Of a stretch of DNA of 5,333 nucleotides, positions 1 through 5,333 are shown piece after piece. Under the pieces are notes generated by a model. That model saw only the letters and a program-made list of their open reading frames with translations. It was not told where the DNA came from and searched no databases. The stretch's first letter is position 1; each line of letters starts with the position of its first letter. The DNA is taken from positions 1 to 5,333 of the forward strand of contig JAIRJQ010000092.1 in the NCBI GenBank assembly GCA_031260545.1, given 5' to 3'. The position numbers were made by a program, and so were the translations under genes. The stretch is from Methanomassiliicoccaceae archaeon. GTDB taxonomy: Archaea; Thermoplasmatota; Thermoplasmata; Methanomassiliicoccales; Methanomethylophilaceae.

Positions 1-71
1 TTGATGTATTCCATCTTTAGCACCCTGTTTAGACAAATTTATAGTTGTAGTATAAATTTATCATATTTAAT

Positions 72-134
72 ATCTTGGCAGGCGGTCGGGTACATGAACC
101 GATCGTAAGGGTTCGAATCCCTTCAAGCTCGCCA
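72..134 (+). pseudogene. tRNA-like 3' portion (D loop to CCA), 5' half missing
   Basis: The stretch matches the tRNA consensus from about position 14 onward. It has G18G19 at 77-78 and A21 at 80, and an anticodon stem 86-90/98-102 with four pairs and one G-A mismatch. A 4-nt variable region is followed by a perfect T arm (AAGGG 107-111, loop TTCGAAT 112-118, CCCTT 119-123), the acceptor 3' strand CAAGCTC (124-130), discriminator G131 and an encoded CCA (132-134). The partner acceptor strand GAGCTTG and the 5' D-stem strand are absent upstream, where AT-rich DNA begins instead. The putative anticodon would be CAT (93-95), but position 33 is A rather than the near-universal U. I therefore read it as a non-functional remnant, for example an attachment-site copy left by an element that integrated into a tRNA gene. 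A tRNA interrupted by a long intron whose 5' half lies left of the window is less likely. Confidence 0.6.
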
Positions 135-402
135 TAGGTCATATTTTCATCCGATCCTATTTTGCGGTCCGTTCTCAGTGCTTTGTATAAGTTGCTCGCT
201 TCGGATGGTTTGTATTCCTTATATCTCCACCCACGTTTCTCTCTGTTGTTATCACATCTGTAGAGGGCGATGATCCCTTTGACCGCCCCGGCAAAGACAT
301 TATCGAATTTTAAAAACATTAATTTTTTTTATTTCTCAAAATGTGAGGCCCGTTGGTCGTTCAAACATCAAAAGTAATCAGGGTACTTGATCAGAAATAT
401 TG
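135..402. other. Intergenic stretch without a convincing gene
   Basis: I see no gene here that I would defend. A minus-strand frame opens at an ATG at 319 and runs leftward through the tRNA-like sequence, but it has an in-frame stop three codons upstream of that ATG, no Shine-Dalgarno sequence, and its C-terminal third is simply the translated reverse complement of the tRNA. A run of eight T (323-330) and a 7-bp inverted repeat CATCCGA/TCGGATG (148-154 and 201-207, 46-nt spacer) are present; both could be chance. The region could be debris of an integrated element next to the tRNA scar. Confidence 0.4.
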
Positions 403-424
403 ATATATCTGCAACGTATTGATA
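398..424 (+). promoter_or_regulatory. Probable promoter region of the arsR-hgcAB operon
   Basis: AT-rich DNA with two direct copies of TATTGATA (398-405 and 417-424) lies 23-49 nt upstream of the arsR start. The segment TATTGATATATC could serve as an archaeal TATA box, which would place the transcript start near 425-435 and leave a very short leader. The assignment rests on base composition and spacing only. Confidence 0.35.
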
Positions 425-448
425 ATTTTCGATATGAGGCAGATATAT
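403..448. promoter_or_regulatory. 46-bp palindrome, probable ArsR operator
   Basis: Perfect 10-bp arms ATATATCTGC (403-412) and GCAGATATAT (439-448) flank a centre at 425.5. The inner sequence continues the symmetry, so 18 of 23 position pairs are complementary. The palindrome covers the likely TATA/transcription-start area, the arsR Shine-Dalgarno GAGG (436-439) and the first two bases of its ATG. ArsR-family dimers bind such dyads and block transcription until metal binds, so autoregulation of the operon is the simplest reading. If transcription starts upstream of 403, the same sequence would fold into an RNA hairpin that hides the ribosome site. Confidence 0.6.
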
Positions 449-767
449 GGATGATGACCATAAGAACAATGCGCATGTATTCAAAGCATTCTGCGACGAG
501 AATCGTCTCAGAATATTGGAACTCCTGCAGACTGGGGAGAAATGCGCATGCATCCTTCTTGAGAGGATGGACATAACGCAGCCGACGTTATCGCATCATA
601 TGAAAATTCTGTGCGACAGCGGCATCGTGATACCAAGGAAGGATGGTAAATGGACCCACTATTCAATAAGCCGCGACGGTCGCGGTAACGCTGCGAAACT
701 GCTTTTGAAATTAACAGAAATAAAGATCAGAAGCTGTCAGGAAGGGAGGTGTCTCATCGATGAGTGA
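447..767 (+). CDS. ArsR-family metal(loid)-sensing transcriptional repressor
   Basis: This 106-residue winged-helix repressor has the usual ArsR/SmtB length. Residues 10-27 (VFKAF...NRLRILELL) are the typical ArsR N-terminal helices. TQPTLSHHMKIL at 44-55 is the recognition helix, and the wing follows around 60-74 (GIVIPRKDGKWTHYSI). Cys33-x-Cys35 sits where arsenic- and metal-sensing members carry their helix-3 thiolate site; further cysteines are 16, 56, 97 and 102. The start is supported by GAGG at 436-439, 7 nt before the ATG. The gene overlaps hgcA by 8 nt, which implies translational coupling and control of mercury methylation by this protein. The ligand (As(III), Hg(II) or another thiophilic metal) cannot be told from sequence. 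The family call is secure and the target operon is inferred from context and the palindrome. Confidence 0.93.
   Translation: MDDDHKNNAHVFKAFCDENRLRILELLQTGEKCACILLERMDITQPTLSHHMKILCDSGIVIPRKDGKWTHYSISRDGRGNAAKLLLKLTEIKIRSCQEGRCLIDE
745..750 (+). promoter_or_regulatory. Shine-Dalgarno of hgcA inside arsR
   Basis: GGAGGT lies 9 nt before the ATG at 760 and within the last codons of arsR. It supports the hgcA start even though that start overlaps the arsR stop by 8 nt. Confidence 0.75.
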
Positions 768-1761
768 ATGCTGTTCAAAACAGGACGATCAGACGGATAT
801 ACGTAAAACGTCTACGGAACTAACATTCGGCGACCGCATGGGCGCATTGAAAGTGCGGTGCGGGATAGGCCGGAACAATTACAAGATCAAGCCCGGCCTT
901 TACGCTGTCGGAGATCCGGACGATTCCTCTCCCGTGCTGGTCAGCGCCAATTATAAGCTCACGTTCGACAGCCTGCGTAAGGAACTGAAAGGCATGGACT
1001 GCTATCTGCTGATACTCGATACGAAAGGCGTGAACGTATGGTGCGCCGCCGGAAAGGGGACGTTCGGTACCGAAGAACTTTTGAACCGTATCAAGAAGAC
1101 AAAACTCGCTGATGTCGTGTCACATAAAAAATTGATATTACCGCAGCTCGGCGCACCCGGGATATGCGCTCACAACGTGAAAAGACGTTCGGGATTTGAA
1201 GTGATATACGGGCCGGTCAGAGCGGCGGACATAAAGGCATTCATTGCAGCCGATATGGAAGCAACCGACGAGATGAGAAAGGTGAGATTCACCATGCGCG
1301 ACCGCACAGTGCTCACGCCGATGGAGTTCATCCCGGCAATGAAGCTTTCACTGTTGGTTTTCGGTCTACTGTTCCTTGCGAACCTTATCGCATCAAGACC
1401 ATTCGGAATTGAGGATCTGGCAATATACATGGGAGCAGTGGTGTTTGGTACGATAATCACACCGATACTCCTTCCGTTCATACCGGTAAGGGCGTTCTCG
1501 CTGAAAGGATGGATACTCGGACTGTTATGGACAATATACGCGTTATGGGCATTCGGATGGCTGCAGGATGATATGATCACGGCAGCAGGATATCTGTTCT
1601 TTTTGCCGTCACTATCGGCATACTTTGCGATGAACTTCACCGGGGCGTCCACTTATACATCATTTTCAGGTGTGATGAAAGAGATGAAGGCCGCGGTACC
1701 GTTCATCATTGTGACGGTGATCATAGGTATCGTATTACTAATATTCGGGAAGGTGATCTGA
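760..1761 (+). CDS. hgcA: HgcA, corrinoid methyltransferase of mercury methylation
   Basis: HgcA carries a methyl group on a cobalamin cofactor and transfers it to Hg(II), acting with HgcB at the cytoplasmic membrane. The protein has 333 residues, normal for the family. Its N-terminal corrinoid-binding domain (about 30-165) contains VLVSANYKLTFD at 59-70 and the family signature N92-V-W-C95-A-A-G-K99 on the cap helix; Cys95 matches the cysteine that ligates cobalt from below. Five hydrophobic helices follow at about 191-211, 219-241, 250-268, 272-291 and 312-331. The conserved stretch MNFTGASTYTSFSGV lies at 291-305. The membrane domain separates it from the soluble acetyl-CoA pathway corrinoid protein. 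It sits between arsR (8-nt overlap) and hgcB (1-nt overlap). The N-terminus carries a Cys4-Cys5 pair whose role is unknown. Confidence 0.97.
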   Translation: MSECCSKQDDQTDIRKTSTELTFGDRMGALKVRCGIGRNNYKIKPGLYAVGDPDDSSPVLVSANYKLTFDSLRKELKGMDCYLLILDTKGVNVWCAAGKGTFGTEELLNRIKKTKLADVVSHKKLILPQLGAPGICAHNVKRRSGFEVIYGPVRAADIKAFIAADMEATDEMRKVRFTMRDRTVLTPMEFIPAMKLSLLVFGLLFLANLIASRPFGIEDLAIYMGAVVFGTIITPILLPFIPVRAFSLKGWILGLLWTIYALWAFGWLQDDMITAAGYLFFLPSLSAYFAMNFTGASTYTSFSGVMKEMKAAVPFIIVTVIIGIVLLIFGKVI

Positions 1762-2045
1762 TGAGATATCTCAAGAATGTTACAACGTTAAAGCTCAATG
1801 AAAAGAAATGTCTCGGATGCCAGAGGTGCAAAGAGGTATGTCCGCATAATGTGTTCCTCATGAACGATATGAAAGCAAGCATACGTGACAGGGACGCATG
1901 CATGGAATGCGGCGCATGCATGAAAAATTGTCCAGTGAACGCGATATCCGTCGATTCCGGCGTCGGTTGTGCCATGGCAATAATAAAAGGGTGGCTCACA
2001 GGGAAAGAACCAAGCTGCGGCTGTTCGGACGATGACTGCTGCTGA
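1761..2045 (+). CDS. hgcB: HgcB, 2[4Fe-4S] ferredoxin of mercury methylation
   Basis: HgcB is thought to reduce the HgcA corrinoid to Co(I) and to hand over Hg(II). The 94-residue protein has two cluster motifs: C17xxC20xxC23xxxC27P and C47-M-E-C50-G-A-C53xxxC57P. The second, with ECGAC, is the HgcB form. Beyond an ordinary ferredoxin it has the family's extra conserved cysteine, Cys70 in GVGCA, and ends in the Cys93-Cys94 pair implicated in mercury binding. The tail also has Cys86-Gly-Cys88 and three aspartates (90-92). The start codon shares its A with the hgcA stop (TGATG). The preceding AGGTGATC (1751-1758) matches the 16S anti-Shine-Dalgarno well, though it lies close to the start. Adjacency to hgcA makes the assignment firm. 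Confidence 0.96.
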   Translation: MRYLKNVTTLKLNEKKCLGCQRCKEVCPHNVFLMNDMKASIRDRDACMECGACMKNCPVNAISVDSGVGCAMAIIKGWLTGKEPSCGCSDDDCC

Positions 2046-2070
2046 CCTGTCCGCCCGGATATCTAGCCAA

Positions 2071-2110
2071 AATAAAACAAATCTAATATTGTACGATGTC
2101 TCTATGGTGA
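2071..2110 (+). promoter_or_regulatory. Possible promoter and ribosome site of the thi operon
   Basis: The 69-nt gap between hgcB and thiS contains an A/T-rich block (AATAAAACAA 2071-2080, ATCTAATATT 2081-2090) that could act as BRE/TATA. A start site near 2110 would give an almost leaderless message. GGTGA (2106-2110) precedes the ATG by 4 nt. No T-rich or hairpin terminator for hgcB is visible, so read-through from the upstream operon is also possible. Confidence 0.35.
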
Positions 2111-2114
2111 AAGC

Positions 2115-2309
2115 ATGAGGGTCAATGGAAAAGACGTTGGAACGGCATCACCGATAACACTGAAGGATCTGATCCTGAACAGCGGGTTCAGAGAGGACCG
2201 TGTTGCCGTCGAGCTGAACGGAAAGATAATTCCTAGGTCTGAATACGCAAATGTTCTTCTGAAAGATATTGACTGCGTAGAGATAGTCGGATTCGTCGGA
2301 GGCGGATGA
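2115..2309 (+). CDS. thiS: ThiS, sulfur carrier protein for thiazole synthesis
   Basis: ThiS is a small ubiquitin-fold protein whose C-terminal glycine is adenylated by ThiF and turned into a thiocarboxylate, the sulfur donor to ThiG. The 64-residue length is typical. The conserved VAVELNGKIIPRSEY (30-44), LLKDIDCVEIV (48-58) and the terminal FVGGG (60-64) identify it. The frame stops right after the glycines, as it must for function. Its stop overlaps the thiF start (ATGA). MoaD would share the fold and GG end, but the internal motif and the thi neighbours decide for ThiS. Confidence 0.95.
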   Translation: MRVNGKDVGTASPITLKDLILNSGFREDRVAVELNGKIIPRSEYANVLLKDIDCVEIVGFVGGG

Positions 2310-2941
2310 TGATCCCGAGCAAAGACGAAATTGATGACGCGTTATGCGAAAGACATACCGCGGAAGTTCACGACGCAATAAAGAAAGCAAGGATAGGGAT
2401 CGCAGGTCTCGGAGGACTGGGATCGAACATTGCCGCTATGCTTGTAAGAGCCGGAGTATCCGATGTGGTAATAGCTGACATGGATACAGTGGAGATAAGC
2501 AACATAAACAGGCAGAATTATTCTGTCAGCAAGATAGGAAGCTCAAAGGCTGACGCGACCGAAGAAGTTCTCAAAAGCATCAATCCTTACGTATCGATAG
2601 AAAAACACAATGTCAGACTGGACAGGTCCAATATCCCCGCAGTTTTCAAAGGATGCGGCATCGTATGCGAAGCATTCGACGTACCGTCGGAGAAGGCGAT
2701 GCTCATCAATACGATCCTCGAAAAATGTCCAAGGATAAAAGTGGTATCGGGATCCGGGATGGCAGGGTTCGGAAGATCCAATGAAATAACGACGAAGAAG
2801 GTGTTCGAGCGCCTTTACATCTGCGGAGACGGTATCGATATGGAAGATGTTAAGGGAGGACTCATGTCACCGCGCGTGAACATCTGCGCCGGACATATGG
2901 CGAACACGGTGTTATCATTGATATTGAAAGGGGACATATGA
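2306..2941 (+). CDS. thiF: ThiF family 2, ThiS adenylyltransferase
   Basis: This is an E1-like enzyme that uses ATP to adenylate the ThiS C-terminus. It has 211 residues, shorter than E. coli ThiF or MoeB (about 250) and in the range of the short 'family 2' ThiF proteins found in anaerobes. It shows the nucleotide loop G34LGGLGSN41 and the ATP-binding signature D60-T-V-E-I-S-N-I-N-R69-Q70. The family-typical GLMSPRVNICAGH follows at 185-197. The paired CxxC zinc motifs of the longer enzymes are absent, although cysteines 117, 121, 141, 173 and 194 remain. The start overlaps the thiS stop by 4 nt; a second ATG directly follows (2309), so the protein may begin one residue later. Placement between thiS and thiG fits the role. 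Confidence 0.93.
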   Translation: MMIPSKDEIDDALCERHTAEVHDAIKKARIGIAGLGGLGSNIAAMLVRAGVSDVVIADMDTVEISNINRQNYSVSKIGSSKADATEEVLKSINPYVSIEKHNVRLDRSNIPAVFKGCGIVCEAFDVPSEKAMLINTILEKCPRIKVVSGSGMAGFGRSNEITTKKVFERLYICGDGIDMEDVKGGLMSPRVNICAGHMANTVLSLILKGDI

Positions 2942-2944
2942 GAA

Positions 2945-3715
2945 ATGGCCGACGAATTGAGTATCGGGGGCAGAAGATTCAATTCAAGGTTCATATTGGG
3001 TTCAGGGAAGTTCTCGCTTGAATTTATGCGAAGGGTCATAGACAACGGCGGCGCTGAAATGGTCACACTGGCTCTTCGCCGCGCGAACGCCGGGAAGGAG
3101 AACATATTGGACCACATACCAAAGGATATCACCCTGCTTCCCAATACATCCGGCGCGAGGAACGCTCAGGAAGCGGTACGCATAGCGAGACTCGCCCGCG
3201 ACCTGGGATGCGGAGATTTCGTGAAGATAGAAGTGATAAACGATTCCAAATATTTACTTCCAGACAATCAGGAAACGATAAAGGCGATCGAGATACTATC
3301 CAAAGAGGGATTCATCGTGATGCCGTACATGTACCCTGATCTCATAGCCGCGAGACGCATGGCGGATGCCGGCGCAGCAGCGATAATGCCTCTGGGCGCA
3401 CCGATAGGAAGCAATAAAGGTCTTCTGACAAGAGATTTCATCAAAATATTAGTGGACGAGGTGGACCTGCCGATAATCGTGGACGCCGGCATCGGAAGGC
3501 CGTCGCAGGCATGCGAAGCAATGGAAATGGGCGTTTCTGCGGTAATGGCGAACACCGCGATAGCAACCTCAAACGATATCGCGATGATGTCAAAAGCATT
3601 CAAACTTGCGATAGAGGCGGGAAGGAAAGCATATCTCGCCGGTCTCGGAAGAGTATTGGAAAAAGAGGCGGAGGCGTCAAGCCCTTTAACGGGATTTCTG
3701 GAGGATCGATCTTGA
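2945..3715 (+). CDS. thiG: ThiG, thiazole synthase
   Basis: ThiG is a TIM-barrel enzyme that condenses 1-deoxy-D-xylulose 5-phosphate, dehydroglycine and the ThiS thiocarboxylate into the thiazole phosphate. At 256 residues it is full length. Family stretches are FILGSGKF (16-23), LLPNTSGARNAQEAVRIARLAR (64-85), the VKIEVI motif with the Schiff-base lysine at Lys94, PLGAPIGSNKGL, IIVDAGIGRPSQA and the phosphate-binding VMANTAIA region. The start lies 3 nt after the thiF stop, preceded by GGGGA at 2930-2934. The end overlaps the TTG start of thiH. Confidence 0.97.
   Translation: MADELSIGGRRFNSRFILGSGKFSLEFMRRVIDNGGAEMVTLALRRANAGKENILDHIPKDITLLPNTSGARNAQEAVRIARLARDLGCGDFVKIEVINDSKYLLPDNQETIKAIEILSKEGFIVMPYMYPDLIAARRMADAGAAAIMPLGAPIGSNKGLLTRDFIKILVDEVDLPIIVDAGIGRPSQACEAMEMGVSAVMANTAIATSNDIAMMSKAFKLAIEAGRKAYLAGLGRVLEKEAEASSPLTGFLEDRS
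3700..3704 (+). promoter_or_regulatory. Shine-Dalgarno that fixes a TTG start for thiH
   Basis: GGAGG at 3700-3704 lies 7 nt before TTG 3712-3714 but 19 nt before the next in-frame ATG (3724). The TTG overlaps the thiG stop in the string TTGA. This spacing favours TTG initiation and coupling to thiG. Confidence 0.7.
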
Positions 3716-4857
3716 AGGACCATATGGTCTATGCGTCCAATATGGAGTCCATAGAGTCGAACATAATGGATAAAGTGCTCGCTCGAACGAAAGAATATGA
3801 TCCTTCGATATACGATGAGAGCGACGTAAAGAAAGCGATCGGTACTGACAGACCAGCATTCGAGGATTACAAGGCGCTCCTGTCTCCCGCAGCAGAATCG
3901 TTACTGGAAGAGATCGCGGCAAGGGCGAAGAAGGAAACGAGGCGGTATTTTGGAAATTCTGTAAGCATTTTCACACCGTTGTACATTTCGAATCATTGCG
4001 ACAACCACTGCACATACTGCGGCTTCAGCCGCAATAACGACATCGTAAGGGGAAAATTATCACGCGATGAGATGGAAGATGAGTTCAAAGCGATATCAGA
4101 GACGGGATTGGAGGAGATATTGATACTCACAGGAGAATCAAGAACGGAATCGGGCGTGGAATATATCGGCGATTCCGTAAAGACCGCAAAGAAGTATTTC
4201 TCCACGATCGGCGTGGAAGTGTATCCGATGAATATCGACGAGTACAGATATCTCAACGGATGCGGTGCCGATTTCGTAAGCGTGTATCAGGAAACGTATG
4301 ATCCTGATATGTACGCAAAGTATCATCCGAAAGGTCCGAAGCGTGTGTATCCGTACAGATTCAACGCGCAGGAACGGGCGATCATCGGAGGTATGAGAGG
4401 CGTAAGCTTCGGTTCTCTGCTGGGACTCGGGGATTTCAGGAAGGATGCATTTTCGACGGGCATCCATGCGCATCTCGTCCAACAAAAATATCCTCACGCC
4501 GAGATATCATTCTCAGTTCCGAGGATGCGCCCCCATAATAACGATAACGGCGAAATTCATAATAATGTCCGTGAAAGACAATTGCTGCAGGTATTGCTCG
4601 CGTACAGGATATTCATGCCGTTCGCGTCCATAAACATATCCTCCAGGGAGCGGAGCGCATTCAGGGACAACATAATAGGATTGGCGGCCAACAAGATATC
4701 CGCAGGCGTTAAAGTAGGCGTCGGCGGCCACAATAAAGAAGAGAAAGGCGACGAACAGTTCGTGATATCCGATCCGAGGGATGTATCGGAGGTGCATACG
4801 ATGATACTGCAAAGAGGGTTACAGCCCGTTTACACAGATTACATAAGGATGATGTGA
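3712..4857 (+). CDS. thiH: ThiH, radical SAM 2-iminoacetate synthase (tyrosine lyase)
   Basis: ThiH uses S-adenosylmethionine and a [4Fe-4S] cluster to split tyrosine into dehydroglycine and p-cresol, supplying ThiG without oxygen. With the TTG start the protein has 381 residues, the usual family length. A longer frame reaching back to 3511 would only translate the thiG region out of frame. The radical SAM motif is Cys96xxxCys100xxCys103 (NHCDNHCTYCGFSR). Other ThiH stretches are ILILTGESR, the VYQETYDPDMYAKYHPKGPKR segment that follows the barrel core, GVSFGSLLGLGD, EISFSVPRMRP, INISSRER and the C-terminal QPVYTDYIRMM. No glycine oxidase (ThiO) is nearby, as expected for the anaerobic route. 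It is separated from thiE by 5 nt. Confidence 0.95.
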   Translation: MKDHMVYASNMESIESNIMDKVLARTKEYDPSIYDESDVKKAIGTDRPAFEDYKALLSPAAESLLEEIAARAKKETRRYFGNSVSIFTPLYISNHCDNHCTYCGFSRNNDIVRGKLSRDEMEDEFKAISETGLEEILILTGESRTESGVEYIGDSVKTAKKYFSTIGVEVYPMNIDEYRYLNGCGADFVSVYQETYDPDMYAKYHPKGPKRVYPYRFNAQERAIIGGMRGVSFGSLLGLGDFRKDAFSTGIHAHLVQQKYPHAEISFSVPRMRPHNNDNGEIHNNVRERQLLQVLLAYRIFMPFASINISSRERSAFRDNIIGLAANKISAGVKVGVGGHNKEEKGDEQFVISDPRDVSEVHTMILQRGLQPVYTDYIRMM

Positions 4858-4862
4858 TCCCG

Positions 4863-5333
4863 ATGGAACGGATAACAGCAGAGACGATACGGGATATGAT
4901 CACATTGTACCTGGTCACAGACAGCACCGGCATGTCCGTTGACGTATTCTTAAAAAAAGTGGAACAAGCATGCAGAGGAGGCGTCACAATAGTTCAGCTC
5001 AGAGAGAAAGAAAAGGACGGGCTGGAGTATCTCGGCCTCGCGGAAAAGGTGAAACGGATAACCGATAATTACGGTATCCCTTTAATTATCGATGATCGGG
5101 CCGATATAGCAATGGCGGTCGGCGCAGCGGGAGTTCACGTGGGGCAAAGCGACATTCCTGTAAGGCATTTACGAAGGCTTCTCGGTAACAATAAAATAAT
5201 AGGTGCCAGTGCGAAGACCGTCGATCAAGCGAAGAGGGCGAAGGACGAAGGTGCGGATTATCTCGGTGTCGGTGCGATCTATCCCACAACGACCAAAGTG
5301 ATAACACGAATAACAGAGATATCAACGCTCAAC
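4863..5333 (+). CDS. thiE: ThiE, thiamine phosphate synthase (3' end outside window)
   Basis: ThiE couples hydroxymethylpyrimidine diphosphate with the thiazole phosphate to form thiamine phosphate. The frame is open from ATG 4863 to the window edge (157 codons); the family is usually about 205-220 residues, so roughly a quarter is missing. The reading starts MERITAETIRDM and contains LYLVTDS, the diphosphate and pyrimidine site motif VTIVQLREK, IPLIIDDRADIAMAVGAAGVHVGQSD, IGASAKT and GADYLGVGAIYPTTTK, all classic ThiE blocks. It starts 5 nt after the thiH stop, with only a weak GTGATC ribosome site overlapping the thiH end. It completes the thiSFGHE order. Confidence 0.94.
   Translation, partial: MERITAETIRDMITLYLVTDSTGMSVDVFLKKVEQACRGGVTIVQLREKEKDGLEYLGLAEKVKRITDNYGIPLIIDDRADIAMAVGAAGVHVGQSDIPVRHLRRLLGNNKIIGASAKTVDQAKRAKDEGADYLGVGAIYPTTTKVITRITEISTLN

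Noticed and set aside
148..207. 7-bp inverted repeat CATCCGA/TCGGATG
   Set aside because: A short arm with a 46-nt spacer and no nearby gene start; expected by chance at this length.
29..319. Minus-strand open frame of 96 codons across the left end
   Set aside because: No ribosome site, and the C-terminal third is the reverse complement of the tRNA-like sequence. I could not recognise a family in the rest.
323..330. Run of eight T as a transcription terminator
   Set aside because: No transcribed gene leads into it on the plus strand, since the tRNA-like remnant ends almost 190 nt earlier; the function is not supported.
1170..1652. Long minus-strand frame within hgcA
   Set aside because: Antisense shadow of a well-supported gene, with no ribosome site or recognisable domain.
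760..1761. Acetyl-CoA pathway corrinoid protein (CdhD/AcsD-like) instead of HgcA
   Set aside because: The NVWCAAGK signature, the five C-terminal membrane helices and the adjacent HgcB are specific to HgcA.
2057..2065. GATATCTAGC before thiS as a second ArsR half-site
   Set aside because: Only a loose match to one arm of the 403-448 palindrome, without a partner arm.
2046..2114. TPP riboswitch upstream of thiS
   Set aside because: The gap is only 69 nt and I cannot find the conserved THI-box elements (CUGAGA and ACCUGA-type segments) in the right order.
3511..3711. Extended N-terminus for the thiH frame
   Set aside because: It lies wholly inside thiG in another frame and has low-complexity Arg/Gly/Ser content. 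The TTG at 3712 with GGAGG gives the normal ThiH length.

Overview
The window carries two adjacent plus-strand gene clusters of anaerobic metabolism behind a non-coding left end. The organism is probably an anaerobic archaeon, and I would guess a methanogen of the Methanomassiliicoccales/Thermoplasmata type. The reasons are heavy use of ATA (Ile) and AGA/AGG (Arg) codons at middling GC, AT-rich TATA-like stretches just upstream of the starts, very short leaders, and a gene pair (hgcAB) known from several methanogens. The sequence alone does not exclude an anaerobic bacterium, because the thi cluster has a layout familiar from Clostridia-like bacteria.

Left end (1-446): a tRNA-like 3' portion (about 72-134) runs from the D loop to an encoded CCA but lacks the matching 5' half. 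This looks like a scar of integration or gene decay. About 270 bases without a convincing gene follow. At 403-448 a 46-bp imperfect palindrome with perfect 10-bp outer arms covers the presumed promoter, the Shine-Dalgarno sequence and the start codon of the first gene.

Mercury-methylation operon (447-2045): an ArsR-family metal(loid)-responsive repressor overlaps hgcA by 8 nt, and hgcA overlaps hgcB by 1 nt. HgcA is the membrane-anchored corrinoid protein with the diagnostic cap-helix motif NVWCAAGK and five membrane helices. HgcB is the two-cluster ferredoxin with the third conserved cysteine and a C-terminal Cys-Cys pair. Together they are the known requirement for converting inorganic Hg(II) to methylmercury. 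The ArsR protein, with a CxC sensing motif, probably controls the operon and itself through the palindrome.

Thiamine operon (2115 to the right edge): thiS, thiF (short family-2 type), thiG, thiH (TTG start, tightly coupled to thiG) and thiE (cut by the edge). This is the oxygen-independent route to the thiazole phosphate: ThiF adenylates the ThiS C-terminus, which becomes the sulfur carrier; ThiH cleaves tyrosine to dehydroglycine; ThiG condenses these with 1-deoxy-xylulose 5-phosphate; ThiE joins the thiazole and pyrimidine. No TPP riboswitch is visible in the 69-nt gap before thiS. The main point of interest is the complete arsR-hgcA-hgcB operon with its large operator-like palindrome beside a truncated tRNA. 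A bacterial-style thiSFGHE operon next to it would be notable if the host is an archaeon.
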